Of a stretch of DNA of 64,000 bases, positions 1 to 7,838 are shown in pieces. The stretch spans positions 1 through 64,000 of the forward strand of contig JAGKWY010000049.1 in the NCBI GenBank assembly GCA_021151625.1, read 5' to 3'. Position 1 is the stretch's first letter. The number at the start of each line of letters is the position of its first letter. This DNA comes from Gammaproteobacteria bacterium (GTDB lineage Bacteria > Pseudomonadota > Gammaproteobacteria > Pseudomonadales > Cellvibrionaceae). Under the pieces are notes generated by a model, which made no database searches, was not told the origin of the DNA, and was given only the letters and a program-made list of their open reading frames with translations. A program made the position numbers and the translations under genes.

Positions 1-56
1 AGGCATGCAGCCCCCAGAATTTTTAACGAAGTTACAGCTTTGGCTACACGAGTCAT
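1..56 (-). CDS. N-terminal fragment of an exported or membrane protein, cut by the window edge
   Basis: On the minus strand an ATG at 56 follows an AGGAG box (positions 71-67) with about 10 nt spacing, and the frame stays open to the window edge. The visible 18 codons start MTRVAKAVTSLKILGAAC, a short basic start followed by a hydrophobic stretch, as in a signal peptide or membrane anchor. It lies 200 nt downstream of the secreted-protein module and points the same way, so it may be the next member of that transcription unit. Function cannot be judged. Confidence 0.5.
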   Translation of the reverse strand, partial: MTRVAKAVTSLKILGAAC

Positions 57-255
57 TAACAGGTTTCTCCTAAGATCTATGTCTGTTGGTTATTCATCAA
101 GCTAACCGGTACGGCTATTTCAATTTGCACACTTGCTGCTTTATTCCACCACATGTGCGTTTAATTCGCCCATGCTGTTTAGATCTTTGCAACTCGTGTG
201 CCGATTAAAATTCTTTTTAATTCAGTTTTTTAATTCAACGTTTTTTTGACTGTGA

Positions 256-1269
256 TCACAACACAGGCACTGCATTGCCTGCGCCGGCACCTGAACCAAT
301 GATGGTTCCACCACCAAACCCGCCATTATTTTCGGTGCAAATTTGTTCGTAAGCTTCCAGTATTAATTGCTTGCCCTTGTGATTGGCAATACCCAACTGA
401 TTATTCCAGCCATCTTCTGCAAAATTTTCTACGCGGCGAGCAGGAATTTCCAGGGTCCATGGACGGGTAAATACCGTTGGGTCGGTATAGGTGGCCGAGT
501 ATAAATAACGCCCAGCCTTGTGATCAAAAATAAAACGTTCCTTAACAATTGTTTCAGTGCCGGAAAACTCACCTGTGCGCCCAAAGCGACCTTTGGAATT
601 ATTATTTTTGACTTCAACGTAGAGGGTATTGCCCTCCCAGTAACCGCGCGAGTCGCCATTCCACAAGCGAATTTTCTGATCCAGATGGGGCTTTTTATCC
701 AGTTCTGATTTTTTAGCCAAGTGGATAATACGCGAACCTGAATCAAACAAAAACACCAGATAGCCAGGGAACTGGCGAATTTCGTAACCGTGCCATATAA
801 AGGATTTGGATGGACCACCGGGTGCACAGCGCGCCAGCGGCTCCACATATTCGGGCTTCACCGGGTCGTTAAAATTTTTAACATATTCCTGCTGCAATGC
901 CCGCGCCCAGGGCTGGTAGGGAATCTGCCCATCGACAGGGTCCACTACCCTGCTGGGTGCGCGGCTTTCACGCGGCCCCAGCGGTGTGCGCGGAGTTTCG
1001 CCCGGCGTCGCACCCTGCGGGTCAGTAAAATTGGTGTGGTTGGAAATCGTATTGGACCACTGTCCCTGCACATCGGGTTGACCATCCGCGAGACGCGGGC
1101 CAGACCAGTTGCCCGATTCAACCCGGTAAACGGTTTTTTCGCGTTCAAATTTTGGCAATTGTGCGCGCTCGGTTTCCCATTGTTCGAAATTTGCAACCGC
1201 CGTCTGGCTCAGCAAACCCACACTGGCGAACGCCAGCAATAATTTTGTAGTGATGATTTTTTTTCGCAT
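256..1269 (-). CDS. Secreted protein of an uncharacterised GDSRG/WEG family (module copy A, third gene)
   Basis: 337-residue protein with a Sec signal peptide (about residues 1-26, ending in AVA before NFEQW). Visible landmarks are GQPDVQGQW near residue 65 and the family-like block GDSRGYWEGNTLYVEV near residue 205; the C-terminus is glycine-rich. It is a clear paralogue of the protein at 3134-4093, which shares GPRL-DGQPDVQG, NFTDPQ, RAPSRV-DP-DGQ and ICAENNG-type blocks, and a more distant relative of the 1283 and 4130 proteins. It begins 13 nt after the stop of 1283-2083, so it is almost certainly co-transcribed and is last in its module. The start is ATG with an AGG about 9 nt upstream. 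Such proteins are found beside DUF6152 genes in other proteobacteria; the biochemical function is unknown to me. Confidence 0.8.
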   Translation of the reverse strand: MRKKIITTKLLLAFASVGLLSQTAVANFEQWETERAQLPKFEREKTVYRVESGNWSGPRLADGQPDVQGQWSNTISNHTNFTDPQGATPGETPRTPLGPRESRAPSRVVDPVDGQIPYQPWARALQQEYVKNFNDPVKPEYVEPLARCAPGGPSKSFIWHGYEIRQFPGYLVFLFDSGSRIIHLAKKSELDKKPHLDQKIRLWNGDSRGYWEGNTLYVEVKNNNSKGRFGRTGEFSGTETIVKERFIFDHKAGRYLYSATYTDPTVFTRPWTLEIPARRVENFAEDGWNNQLGIANHKGKQLILEAYEQICTENNGGFGGGTIIGSGAGAGNAVPVL

Positions 1270-1282
1270 AACAAAATACCTG

Positions 1283-2083
1283 CTATTGCGCCGGCGCTTT
1301 AGATGCGCGCTCAGCGGGATAGGGATAATAAGGGTCGTAATCCAGCGTGAAGCGATAATCCTCCACCAATTGGAAATTGGGTTCGCGATGGCGATATAAA
1401 ATCACACTGATGTCCCAGGGCCGGGTAAATACTTTTTCATCGTCAATAGTGGCTTTGTATTCAATGGTATTGGCATCCAGTAATCGCCAACGCTCGATGA
1501 CATGCAATGCATCACTGTGATAATTGCCCGAGCGATCCAGCCAGGTCTCATCGTTAAAATGTTTTACATCCACCACCAGCGTATCGCCCTCCCATTGCGC
1601 GCGGGAATCGCCCAACCACCAATCGTTGGGATCTCTGGGATGATCGGTACCATTAGTGTGGATAGTACGCACCGAATGTCCGAATTGATGGATCAGGGTT
1701 AAATCGCGCGCACGCTGAAAAATTTGCACTGGCTCGGGATAATAAATGCCGCGCGGCACACCCAGGGTCCAGCCTTTCAAGCGCGGGTCCGCCTTAAAAC
1801 GGTTATCAAAGTTTTGCTTACGCTTGGCCAGGGCTTCAGGCTTGTAGGGAATTTCACCGCCCGCCACTACACCCGGCCCGGGCGGAGCATCAATGCGTGC
1901 TGAGTGCGGTTCCAGATCGTAATCCGCCGCACTGGTGGTTTGCCAGATACCGGAAAAATCCGGCTTGCCATGCAAACGCGGGATTTTTTCGGCGGCATAA
2001 CCAGGTAAAGATAAAAATGCCAGAGCAATAACCGGCAATAGAATTCGGCCGAACGATAAATGTCTTGCAACATAGATATTCAA
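1283..2083 (-). CDS. Secreted protein of the same GDSR/WEG family, full-length form (module copy A, second gene)
   Basis: 266-residue exported protein. After the signal peptide (hydrophobic RILLPVIALAFLSLPGYA) it shows GKPDFSGIW, the counterpart of the QPDVQGQW motif in the neighbouring gene, then QFGHSVRTI, GDSRAQWEGDTLVVDV and FTRPWDISV. The start codon is TTG at 2083, chosen because GGAGA lies exactly 7 nt upstream; the paralogue at 4130-4840 has the same TTG and the same spacing. It follows the DUF6152 gene by 66 nt and precedes the 337-residue gene by 13 nt, so the three form one operon-like module. No enzymatic motif is recognised. The protein is probably periplasmic or surface-exposed, by inference from the signal peptide. 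Confidence 0.8.
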   Translation of the reverse strand: MNIYVARHLSFGRILLPVIALAFLSLPGYAAEKIPRLHGKPDFSGIWQTTSAADYDLEPHSARIDAPPGPGVVAGGEIPYKPEALAKRKQNFDNRFKADPRLKGWTLGVPRGIYYPEPVQIFQRARDLTLIHQFGHSVRTIHTNGTDHPRDPNDWWLGDSRAQWEGDTLVVDVKHFNDETWLDRSGNYHSDALHVIERWRLLDANTIEYKATIDDEKVFTRPWDISVILYRHREPNFQLVEDYRFTLDYDPYYPYPAERASKAPAQ

Positions 2084-2149
2084 AAAGCTGTCTCCAAAAA
2101 AATAGTTTTCACCAACTATTAAAAATAGTTTCCAACAACTCAGGCGTTA

Positions 2150-2584
2150 TTAATTAGCAGCCGGGCGCGCAGCGGTTGAAGGTGCATCTTGCGCACCACC
2201 GGTTTGGAATACCTTGCCGTCGGGCAAGGTGATACTGGTGGAATAACCGAAGGTCTGGCCATCTTTCGCCAAATAGCCTTTCACAGTAACTTCTGTGCCT
2301 GCAGGTAAAGTCGCCTTGGTTAATCCCTTTTGTTTCAACGCAAAAGGAGACCCAAATTCAAAACCCCAATTAGTAATACTGCCATCGGCATTCTTTACAT
2401 CCACATACACCCAGCTGTGCGGATTCACCCACTTGCCTTTGGTGACAGTACCTTTTAATTCAAAGGGTTTTTGTGCATCAAACTCCGCAGAAAATGCGTG
2501 ATGTGCAACAGCAGGTAACGCAACAGAAAAAAGTGCGCCCGCTGCGCCACTCAAAACCAATGATTTTTTTACAACAGTTAACAT
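2150..2584 (-). CDS. DUF6152-family secreted protein (module copy A, first gene)
   Basis: Small exported protein with a signal peptide ending around PAVA, then the diagnostic block HHAFSAEFDAQKPFELKG and NPHSWVYVDV, as in DUF6152. The longest frame begins at a TTG at 2605, but the ATG at 2584 has GGGGA about 7 nt upstream and gives a compact signal sequence, so I start there (about 144 residues). The histidine pair directly after the cleavage site would be the mature N-terminus, an arrangement seen in some metal-binding proteins; metal binding is only a guess. It leads the three-gene minus-strand module and has a close paralogue at 4856-5335. Confidence 0.85.
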   Translation of the reverse strand: MLTVVKKSLVLSGAAGALFSVALPAVAHHAFSAEFDAQKPFELKGTVTKGKWVNPHSWVYVDVKNADGSITNWGFEFGSPFALKQKGLTKATLPAGTEVTVKGYLAKDGQTFGYSTSITLPDGKVFQTGGAQDAPSTAARPAAN

Positions 2585-3133
2585 GCCCATTTCCCCGCTT
2601 AACAAAGTTTTAACCTGTGCGTAACAATTAAATTGTCACCATAGATTGCGCAGAGCAAACATCAGGCCAATAACCTTGTTTGTTTTTGTACTTTGGTGTT
2701 GCAAGAAACACTGCACAAAAATGCTTCAGTGCACAATAAAAAACACCCCCTAAAGCCATCCAAACGGATAAATTTTCAACATGAAAATTCAATACCGCTG
2801 CGGAGTTATAAGCAGCGCACAATTAACTATAAGGAACCATGCCAGGAAGTAGCCTGCGGAATCTGTTTAAATAAAAACACCACTACTGAAAAACCAGCGA
2901 AATGCGTAAATATCAACAGTTTTTTCTGCGTGCGATTTTTGAGTAGAATCTGCACAAAACACTAATAAGAAAGATTTTAAGGAAAGTGCAGGACAATAAC
3001 TTTTGCAGAAATAATTGATAGACAGAAGTTACAGATAGCTACAGCAATAACAGTAGATAGATGAAGGACAAGGCCAACTACTGCTGGCCTTGTGCGTAAA
3101 AACTGGTGTGGCCAGGTATTCGTTCCAGTGCAA
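2585..3133. other. Intergenic region between the two module copies
   Basis: About 550 nt without a convincing gene; short open frames here lack ribosome binding sites and family resemblance. It should hold the promoter of module copy A on the minus strand, close to 2600-2750, and the transcription end of copy B, for which a hairpin is visible at 3068-3093. No strong -35/-10 pair could be fixed by eye. Confidence 0.5.
3068..3093 (-). terminator. Hairpin downstream of module copy B
   Basis: Perfect 9-bp inverted repeat, ACAAGGCCA at 3068-3076 and TGGCCTTGT at 3085-3093, with an 8-nt loop, 41 nt past the stop of the 3134 gene on the minus strand. The following minus-strand sequence is only moderately T-rich, so it may be a weak or factor-assisted terminator. 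Confidence 0.5.
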
Positions 3134-4093
3134 TTACTTCTGCGCCGCAGTAATACCAAAAGCACCATTATTCTCGGCGCAAATTCGCTCGTAGTGCTCC
3201 AGAATCAATTCACTCCCAGCATGGCTTGCAGGTTCCACTTCAAAATGCCAGCCGTTAGGTGTATCGGTTTCGGTATAGCGTTTGGCGGGAATGGTAAGGG
3301 TAAATGGGCGGGTATAGACGCCTGGGTCAGTAAAGGTGGCGACATAATTATAGCGGCTGCGATCGCTATTAAAAATGTAGCGTTCCTCAATGGTTCCATT
3401 CTCACTGATAAATTCCCCCGAGCGACCAAAGAGCGCCTTGCCATTGTGGTTGCGCAAGCTCACAACCAGGGTATTACCTTCCCAGTGACCACGCGAATCA
3501 CCATTCCACAATTTAATATTGTCCGCCAACGCCGGCTTGTTATCTAAATGAATAATGCGCGTGCCGGAGTTGAACTGGAACAATACGTAACCTGGATACT
3601 GACTAATTTCATAGCCGTGCCAATACAGGGACTTGGGTACACCCGCCGGCGCACAACGTGCCAAGGGTTCAATAAATTCCGGTTTTACCGGGTTGTGAAA
3701 GCCAACCTGAAATTCCTTTACCTTTTCTAACGCCCAGGGTTGCAAAGGTAGTTGCCCATCTGCCGGATCACTTACACGGCTGGGTGCTCGTTCTGCACGC
3801 GGCCCCTGATCTGCCGGGCGCGGGTTGGGGTCATTGGGAATGCCGCCTTGCGGATCAGTAAAATTATTGTGGTTGGCAATGGTGTTAGACCAATGACCTT
3901 GCACATCCGGTTGACCATCGGGTAAACGCGGGCCAGTCCATTCGCCGGATTTAATTTCCGGAAAACTTTTTTCAATTGGAATACCGCCCTGTGCATTGGC
4001 AAAACCTGCCATACCCGACAGTCCTATCACCGCCAATACATTGAACAGAAATTTTTGCGGCGCAGAGAAAAATGTTGTTGCGATTTGCTTCAT
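3134..4093 (-). CDS. Secreted protein of the GDSRG/WEG family (module copy B, third gene)
   Basis: Paralogue of the 256-1269 protein, with GQPDVQGHW, NFTDPQ, ARCAPAG, HGYEISQYPGY and GDSRGHWEGNTLVVSL in the same order. The frame opens at 4105, but the ATG at 4093 has GAGG 6 nt upstream and gives a normal signal peptide (MKQIATTFFSAPQKF and on to GFANA), so I use it (about 319 residues). It lacks the glycine-rich tail of copy A. It sits 36 nt after the 4130 gene and ends the copy B operon; a hairpin follows. Function unknown; the duplication suggests paralogues with different partners or dosage. Confidence 0.8.
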   Translation of the reverse strand: MKQIATTFFSAPQKFLFNVLAVIGLSGMAGFANAQGGIPIEKSFPEIKSGEWTGPRLPDGQPDVQGHWSNTIANHNNFTDPQGGIPNDPNPRPADQGPRAERAPSRVSDPADGQLPLQPWALEKVKEFQVGFHNPVKPEFIEPLARCAPAGVPKSLYWHGYEISQYPGYVLFQFNSGTRIIHLDNKPALADNIKLWNGDSRGHWEGNTLVVSLRNHNGKALFGRSGEFISENGTIEERYIFNSDRSRYNYVATFTDPGVYTRPFTLTIPAKRYTETDTPNGWHFEVEPASHAGSELILEHYERICAENNGAFGITAAQK

Positions 4094-4129
4094 AACAAGC
4101 CTCATAAATACCTGAGCAGTGATTACGTA

Positions 4130-4840
4130 TTAAGGATTAGCCGGTGGTTTGGGCGGATAGAACTCGTCGTACTCCATCGTAAAACGATAATCCTCAATCA
4201 ACTGGAAATCTTTCTCGCGGTGGCGATGTAAAATCACACTCAAAGTCCATGGTCGACTAAATACTTTTTCATCAGTTACTGTGGCTTGATACTCAATGGT
4301 ATTGCGATCCAGGAAAGTCCAACGCTCCAGCACTTTCAATACATCGCTGTGATAATTAAAAATAGTGCGCACTGAATGCCCAAATTGATGGACGATAAAT
4401 AAATCTCTTTCGCGCTGGAAAATTTGAAATGGCGCCGGATAATAAATGCCACGGGGCACACCCAGGGTATAACCCTTTAACGCAGGGTCGAGCTTTTTGC
4501 GCTCAGCAAAATTCTTTTGCTTTTGCGCCAAAGCCTCAGGCAAGTAAGGCAAGACTTTTCCTTCAACGACTCCGGCACCGGGCGATGCATCCTCGCGATG
4601 TCCATGTGGCTCCAAATCATAATCTGCACCGCTGATGCTTTGCCAAATACCAGAGAAATCCGGCTTTCCATTGGCAAGGCGTGGAATATCGCTCTGCGCT
4701 GTGGGTACAGCGGCAGCTTGGGCATTGGCCTCAGATACTGTTTGCTCACTGCAGCCGTGTAAGCCAGCAACACTTACCAATAACATGCTGGCAATTACAT
4801 AAGCTTTCCATCGCAATAGCACTTTTACTAAATAGCTCAA
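4130..4840 (-). CDS. Secreted GDSR/WEG-family protein with internal 44-residue deletion (module copy B, second gene)
   Basis: Counterpart of 1283-2083: KPDFSGIW, ADYDLEPHGHR, YTLGVPRGIYYPAP and QFGHSVRTI align along the length. Directly after HSVRTI the copy A protein has 45 residues, including GDSRAQWEGDTLVV, that are replaced here by a single F before NYHSD; the frame is intact on both sides. The protein therefore lacks the family's most conserved motif. The N-terminus differs from copy A and ends its hydrophobic stretch in GLHGC, so it may be lipidated. Start is TTG at 4840 with GGAGA 7 nt upstream, as in copy A. It lies 15 nt after the DUF6152 gene. It may be non-functional or a shortened variant. 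Confidence 0.75.
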   Translation of the reverse strand: MSYLVKVLLRWKAYVIASMLLVSVAGLHGCSEQTVSEANAQAAAVPTAQSDIPRLANGKPDFSGIWQSISGADYDLEPHGHREDASPGAGVVEGKVLPYLPEALAQKQKNFAERKKLDPALKGYTLGVPRGIYYPAPFQIFQRERDLFIVHQFGHSVRTIFNYHSDVLKVLERWTFLDRNTIEYQATVTDEKVFSRPWTLSVILHRHREKDFQLIEDYRFTMEYDEFYPPKPPANP

Positions 4841-4855
4841 AGGATTTTCTCCAAC

Positions 4856-5335
4856 TCAAGATTTGGGTGCTGGTTTTTGTTGATTAGCTGGAGCATCGGG
4901 CGCGCCACCGGTAGTGAATACACGGCCATCAGGCAAACTGGCAGTTACGGCGTAGCCAAAATTCAAACCATTTTTTGCACGATAGCCTTTTAAGGTGACT
5001 TGGGTACCTATCGGCAAGGTAGATTTAGTCAAACCTTTTTGTTTCAAACTAAAAGGCGCACCAAACTCAAACCCCCAGTTAGCTACTGTGCCATCTGCTT
5101 GCTTCACATCGAAATACAACCAACTGTGCGGGTTCACCAGTTCCAGTTTGGTTACTACACCCGTCAATTCAATCGGTTGGTTTGCATCAAACTCCGCCGA
5201 GAAAGCATGATGCGCAGAAACTGGCGGAGCAATCGACAAGATGGATACCAATACTATTAAACACGGTACTTTCATCAAGCGTTTAACAGGACACGTAAAT
5301 CGCGTTGATAGGAGTAATGGAGAAAAAAATTTCAT
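4856..5335 (-). CDS. DUF6152-family secreted protein (module copy B, first gene)
   Basis: 159-residue exported protein carrying HHAFSAEFDANQPIELTG, NPHSWLYFDVKQADG and NWGFEFGAPFSLKQKGL, near-identical in pattern to the copy A protein at 2150. The open frame extends to a TTG at 5392, but the ATG at 5335 has AGAGG about 7 nt upstream. An internal ATG at 5275 would give a tighter signal peptide (MKVPCLIVLV to PVSA) but has no ribosome binding site, so the signal region may be longer than needed. First gene of module copy B, facing away from the hydrolase at 5890. Confidence 0.85.
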   Translation of the reverse strand: MKFFSPLLLSTRFTCPVKRLMKVPCLIVLVSILSIAPPVSAHHAFSAEFDANQPIELTGVVTKLELVNPHSWLYFDVKQADGTVANWGFEFGAPFSLKQKGLTKSTLPIGTQVTLKGYRAKNGLNFGYAVTASLPDGRVFTTGGAPDAPANQQKPAPKS

Positions 5336-5889
5336 CGCCAGCCTCTTTGTGTAGGTAGTGAATGAGTCAAGAGTAAAATCCGGTTGCAACAATGATCCTG
5401 GTTAACAACAGCCACCCTCTTCAACAACAGCATCCTTAGTTAACAACGGTAACGTCTAACCGGACAGTTAATGGCAGTTAATTCTGCGTTAACCGGGCTT
5501 AGCAATTTGCAGACCAGCAATAAAAATAAATTTTCTATGTATGTGAGAGCGAAGCGATGAGCAGTCCATCGACATACACAATGTTTAAAAACAAGCAATC
5601 ATTGATTAAAAATTAATAATTAACTTACCCAGGAGTGTTGCGCAAACAACAACCTGTTTTATTTTTCATAATCTATAACAATAGAAAGTTTCAAAATCGA
5701 AGAAAACAGCTTGCAATAAACACAACAGTCGCTGGCCGGTTTGCAGCATAGTCACGCGCAAATCAACAGGATTCGTTGAAAAACAACCAGAATTTATTTA
5801 ATTGCAAAATCATCCTCTTTGTTGGTATAGCCATTGCTCTCAGGCAAGAGTGAATGCAAACACCTCACTGCCAACAGGAAATGTCTTTT
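5336..5889. promoter_or_regulatory. Divergent intergenic region with repeated GTTAAC-type motifs
   Basis: About 550 nt separates the minus-strand module from the plus-strand hydrolase and must carry both promoters. Between 5400 and 5510 GTTAAC or GTTAAT recurs several times (for example GTTAACAACAG, GTTAACAACGG, GCGTTAACCGG), which could be regulator half-sites. The remainder is AT-rich. No gene is supported. Confidence 0.35.
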
Positions 5890-7386
5890 ATGAAAACAAT
5901 TATTCAATCTATTAATGGCCTGCCATTTAAGGCTAGCGTTATTGCCCTGGGTTTAACCCTTGCAAACAGTGGCTTCGCTGCTGATTCAGCAATTAGTGCC
6001 GCTTATAAAAAAGCGGGCGCGGATACCGTTAACACCCTGGAATTTTCGGGTGCCGGCAAGTGGTACCAATTTGGTCAGTCCCCTGCCCCAGGCACTGCCT
6101 GGCCAGCGTTTGAAGTAAAAAGTTATAGCGCCAGCATTAATTTCGAAAATCAATCAGCCCGTACCCAGCAAACGCGTTTGCAAATTATTGAACCCAATCG
6201 CGAGCGCCCGGTTCCAGTTGAACAAAAGCCGGATCAATATATCAACGGCTCAGTAGCCTGGAACCTCGCAGCTCCGCAAGGCTCTGCACCGGGCACACCT
6301 GCAGTGCCGCAAGCGCAACCCACAGCGGTAGAAGAGCGTCAGGCAGAAATATGGACTACACCGCAGGGATTTTTAAAAGCGGCGCAAAACAACAACGCCG
6401 TTACCCATAAAAAAGGCGACGCTACCCTGGTTGAGTTCAGCGTGCAAAAATACAAATACCAGGGCTTAATCAATAGCAAGAACGAAGTGGAACAAGTAAA
6501 AACCTGGATTGATAACCCGATTCTGGGCGATACCCTGGTAGAAATTAATTACAGTCACTATAAGGATTTTAACGGCGTAAATTTCCCCGCTAAAATTGTA
6601 AAAGTCCAGGGCGGTGCACCCGTGCTGGATATCAATGTGAATCAGGTGAAGGTAAACCAGCCAATTGATTTGGCGATTCCGGCCGATGTTAAATCCAATC
6701 CATCCCCTGCTGTTGCGGTTACCAGCAGCGAAATTGCACCTGGCGTGCACTACCTACAGGGCGGCTCACATCACAGCCTTGCGATTGAACAAAAAGATCA
6801 TGTCGTTGTGATTGAAGCACCGCTTAATGAAGCGCGCTCATTAGCGGTGATCGCCAAGGTGAAAGAATTAATTCCCAACAAGCCGATTACCCATTTAATT
6901 AATAGCCACCAGCATTTTGATCACTCTGGTGGCCTGCGTACCTACGCCGATGCCGGTGTGACTATTGTGACCCAGGAACTGAATAAGCCTTTCTATGAAA
7001 AAGCCTGGCAACAAGCGCGCACCATTAACCCGGATAAACTGGCCAGCTCCAAAAAACCAGCCAAATTCCAGACCTTTAATGACAAGCTGGTACTGAATGA
7101 CGGCCAACGCCCGATAGAAATTCACACCCTGCAAGGCAATGGCCACAACGATGCGTTTGCCGTGGTGTATTTGCCCAAGGAAAAAATCCTGATAGAGGCA
7201 GATGCATTTACTCCACCGGCGCCAAATACACCCGCACCAACCAGCGTTAATCCCTTTGCTAAAAACCTGCACGATAACATTAACCGTTTAAAACTGGATG
7301 TAGTGCAAATTGCGCCTTTACATGGCCGTTTGGTAACCCTGAAAGACCTGGAATCTTTTATCGCGGTGAAAACTGCCAGTAATTAA
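5890..7386 (+). CDS. Exported metallo-beta-lactamase-fold hydrolase
   Basis: About 498 residues with a Sec signal peptide ending near NSGFA. The C-terminal half is a metallo-beta-lactamase domain: SHQHFDHSGG (HxHxDH zinc motif, about residues 339-344), GHNDAF for the next zinc histidine, IEADAF for the bridging aspartate and PLHGR for the last histidine, so both metal sites look complete. The N-terminal ~280 residues are an uncharacterised extension with VNTLEFSGAGKWYQFGQ. The longest frame starts at 5854; I choose ATG 5890 because AGGA lies about 10 nt upstream and the signal peptide then begins MKTIIQS. Substrate cannot be inferred; the fold covers lactonases, sulfatases and thioesterases. 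A strong terminator follows at 7420, so it is a single-gene unit. Confidence 0.85.
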   Translation: MKTIIQSINGLPFKASVIALGLTLANSGFAADSAISAAYKKAGADTVNTLEFSGAGKWYQFGQSPAPGTAWPAFEVKSYSASINFENQSARTQQTRLQIIEPNRERPVPVEQKPDQYINGSVAWNLAAPQGSAPGTPAVPQAQPTAVEERQAEIWTTPQGFLKAAQNNNAVTHKKGDATLVEFSVQKYKYQGLINSKNEVEQVKTWIDNPILGDTLVEINYSHYKDFNGVNFPAKIVKVQGGAPVLDINVNQVKVNQPIDLAIPADVKSNPSPAVAVTSSEIAPGVHYLQGGSHHSLAIEQKDHVVVIEAPLNEARSLAVIAKVKELIPNKPITHLINSHQHFDHSGGLRTYADAGVTIVTQELNKPFYEKAWQQARTINPDKLASSKKPAKFQTFNDKLVLNDGQRPIEIHTLQGNGHNDAFAVVYLPKEKILIEADAFTPPAPNTPAPTSVNPFAKNLHDNINRLKLDVVQIAPLHGRLVTLKDLESFIAVKTASN

Positions 7387-7419
7387 TTTCCGCACCAAGA
7401 TTCACTTACCGAAAACAAC

Positions 7420-7456
7420 AAAAGGCGCTATTGAAAAATAGCGCCTTTTGTTTTTA
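7420..7456 (+). terminator. Rho-independent terminator
   Basis: Perfect 13-bp stem, AAAAGGCGCTATT at 7420-7432 and AATAGCGCCTTTT at 7437-7449, GAAA loop, followed by GTTTTTAC. It ends the hydrolase transcript 34 nt past its stop codon. Confidence 0.92.
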
Positions 7457-7477
7457 CACCTCCAGAAAGATAAATCC

Positions 7478-7547
7478 ATAAACATTGCCCAATAAACATT
7501 GCCCAATAAACATAGCCCCATAAGCATGCCCCCATAAAAACGGTCCC
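7478..7547. repeat. Five tandem 14-nt units, progressively degenerate
   Basis: Units of 14 nt beginning ATAA start at 7478, 7492, 7506, 7520 and 7534. The first two are identical (ATAAACATTGCCCA), the third differs at two positions and the last two more. They lie just past a terminator and ahead of the TonB receptor leader. They look like a slippage-generated minisatellite or clustered regulator sites; nothing suggests CRISPR, since there are no spacers. Confidence 0.85.
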
Positions 7548-7838
7548 GTAGCGATAGCCACTAAACTGAAAACCACAAATTAAAACCCTAAATGAAAACC
7601 ACAAAACCAAATATAGAAGTTAAAAATGGTTATGAGAGATTAACAACAAATCTGCTTGTTTTTATCCAGCATTGATTAAATACAAATAACAAATTAATTT
7701 GCAAAAAACCAGAAAACAAATTTCCGAAAATTATTATCCAAATAAAATCAAAGCCTTATATAAAAATCACGCAATAACTGCTAATTGGTATATCACTTGC
7801 AATTTCGGCGACGAAAGAAAAATATTTTGGAGCCTTTA
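7548..7838 (+). other. AT-rich leader of the first TonB-dependent receptor gene
   Basis: Very AT-rich sequence with no supported gene. It should contain the receptor promoter. The GGAG at 7828-7832 is the ribosome binding site that fixes the receptor start at 7839. Confidence 0.4.

Noticed and set aside
251..260. TGTGATCACA palindrome as a CRP site
   Set aside because: It overlaps the 3' end of the 256-1269 gene and lacks the 6-nt spacer of a CRP site.
790..1242. Plus-strand open frame (150 codons) opposite the secreted GDSRG protein
   Set aside because: Composition is arginine- and proline-rich nonsense typical of an antisense frame; the minus-strand gene has clear paralogues.
2628..2965. 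Short open frames in the gap between the two modules
   Set aside because: They overlap each other on both strands and have no ribosome binding site or recognisable sequence.
7478..7547. CRISPR array
   Set aside because: The 14-nt units are contiguous and have no spacers, and no cas gene is present.
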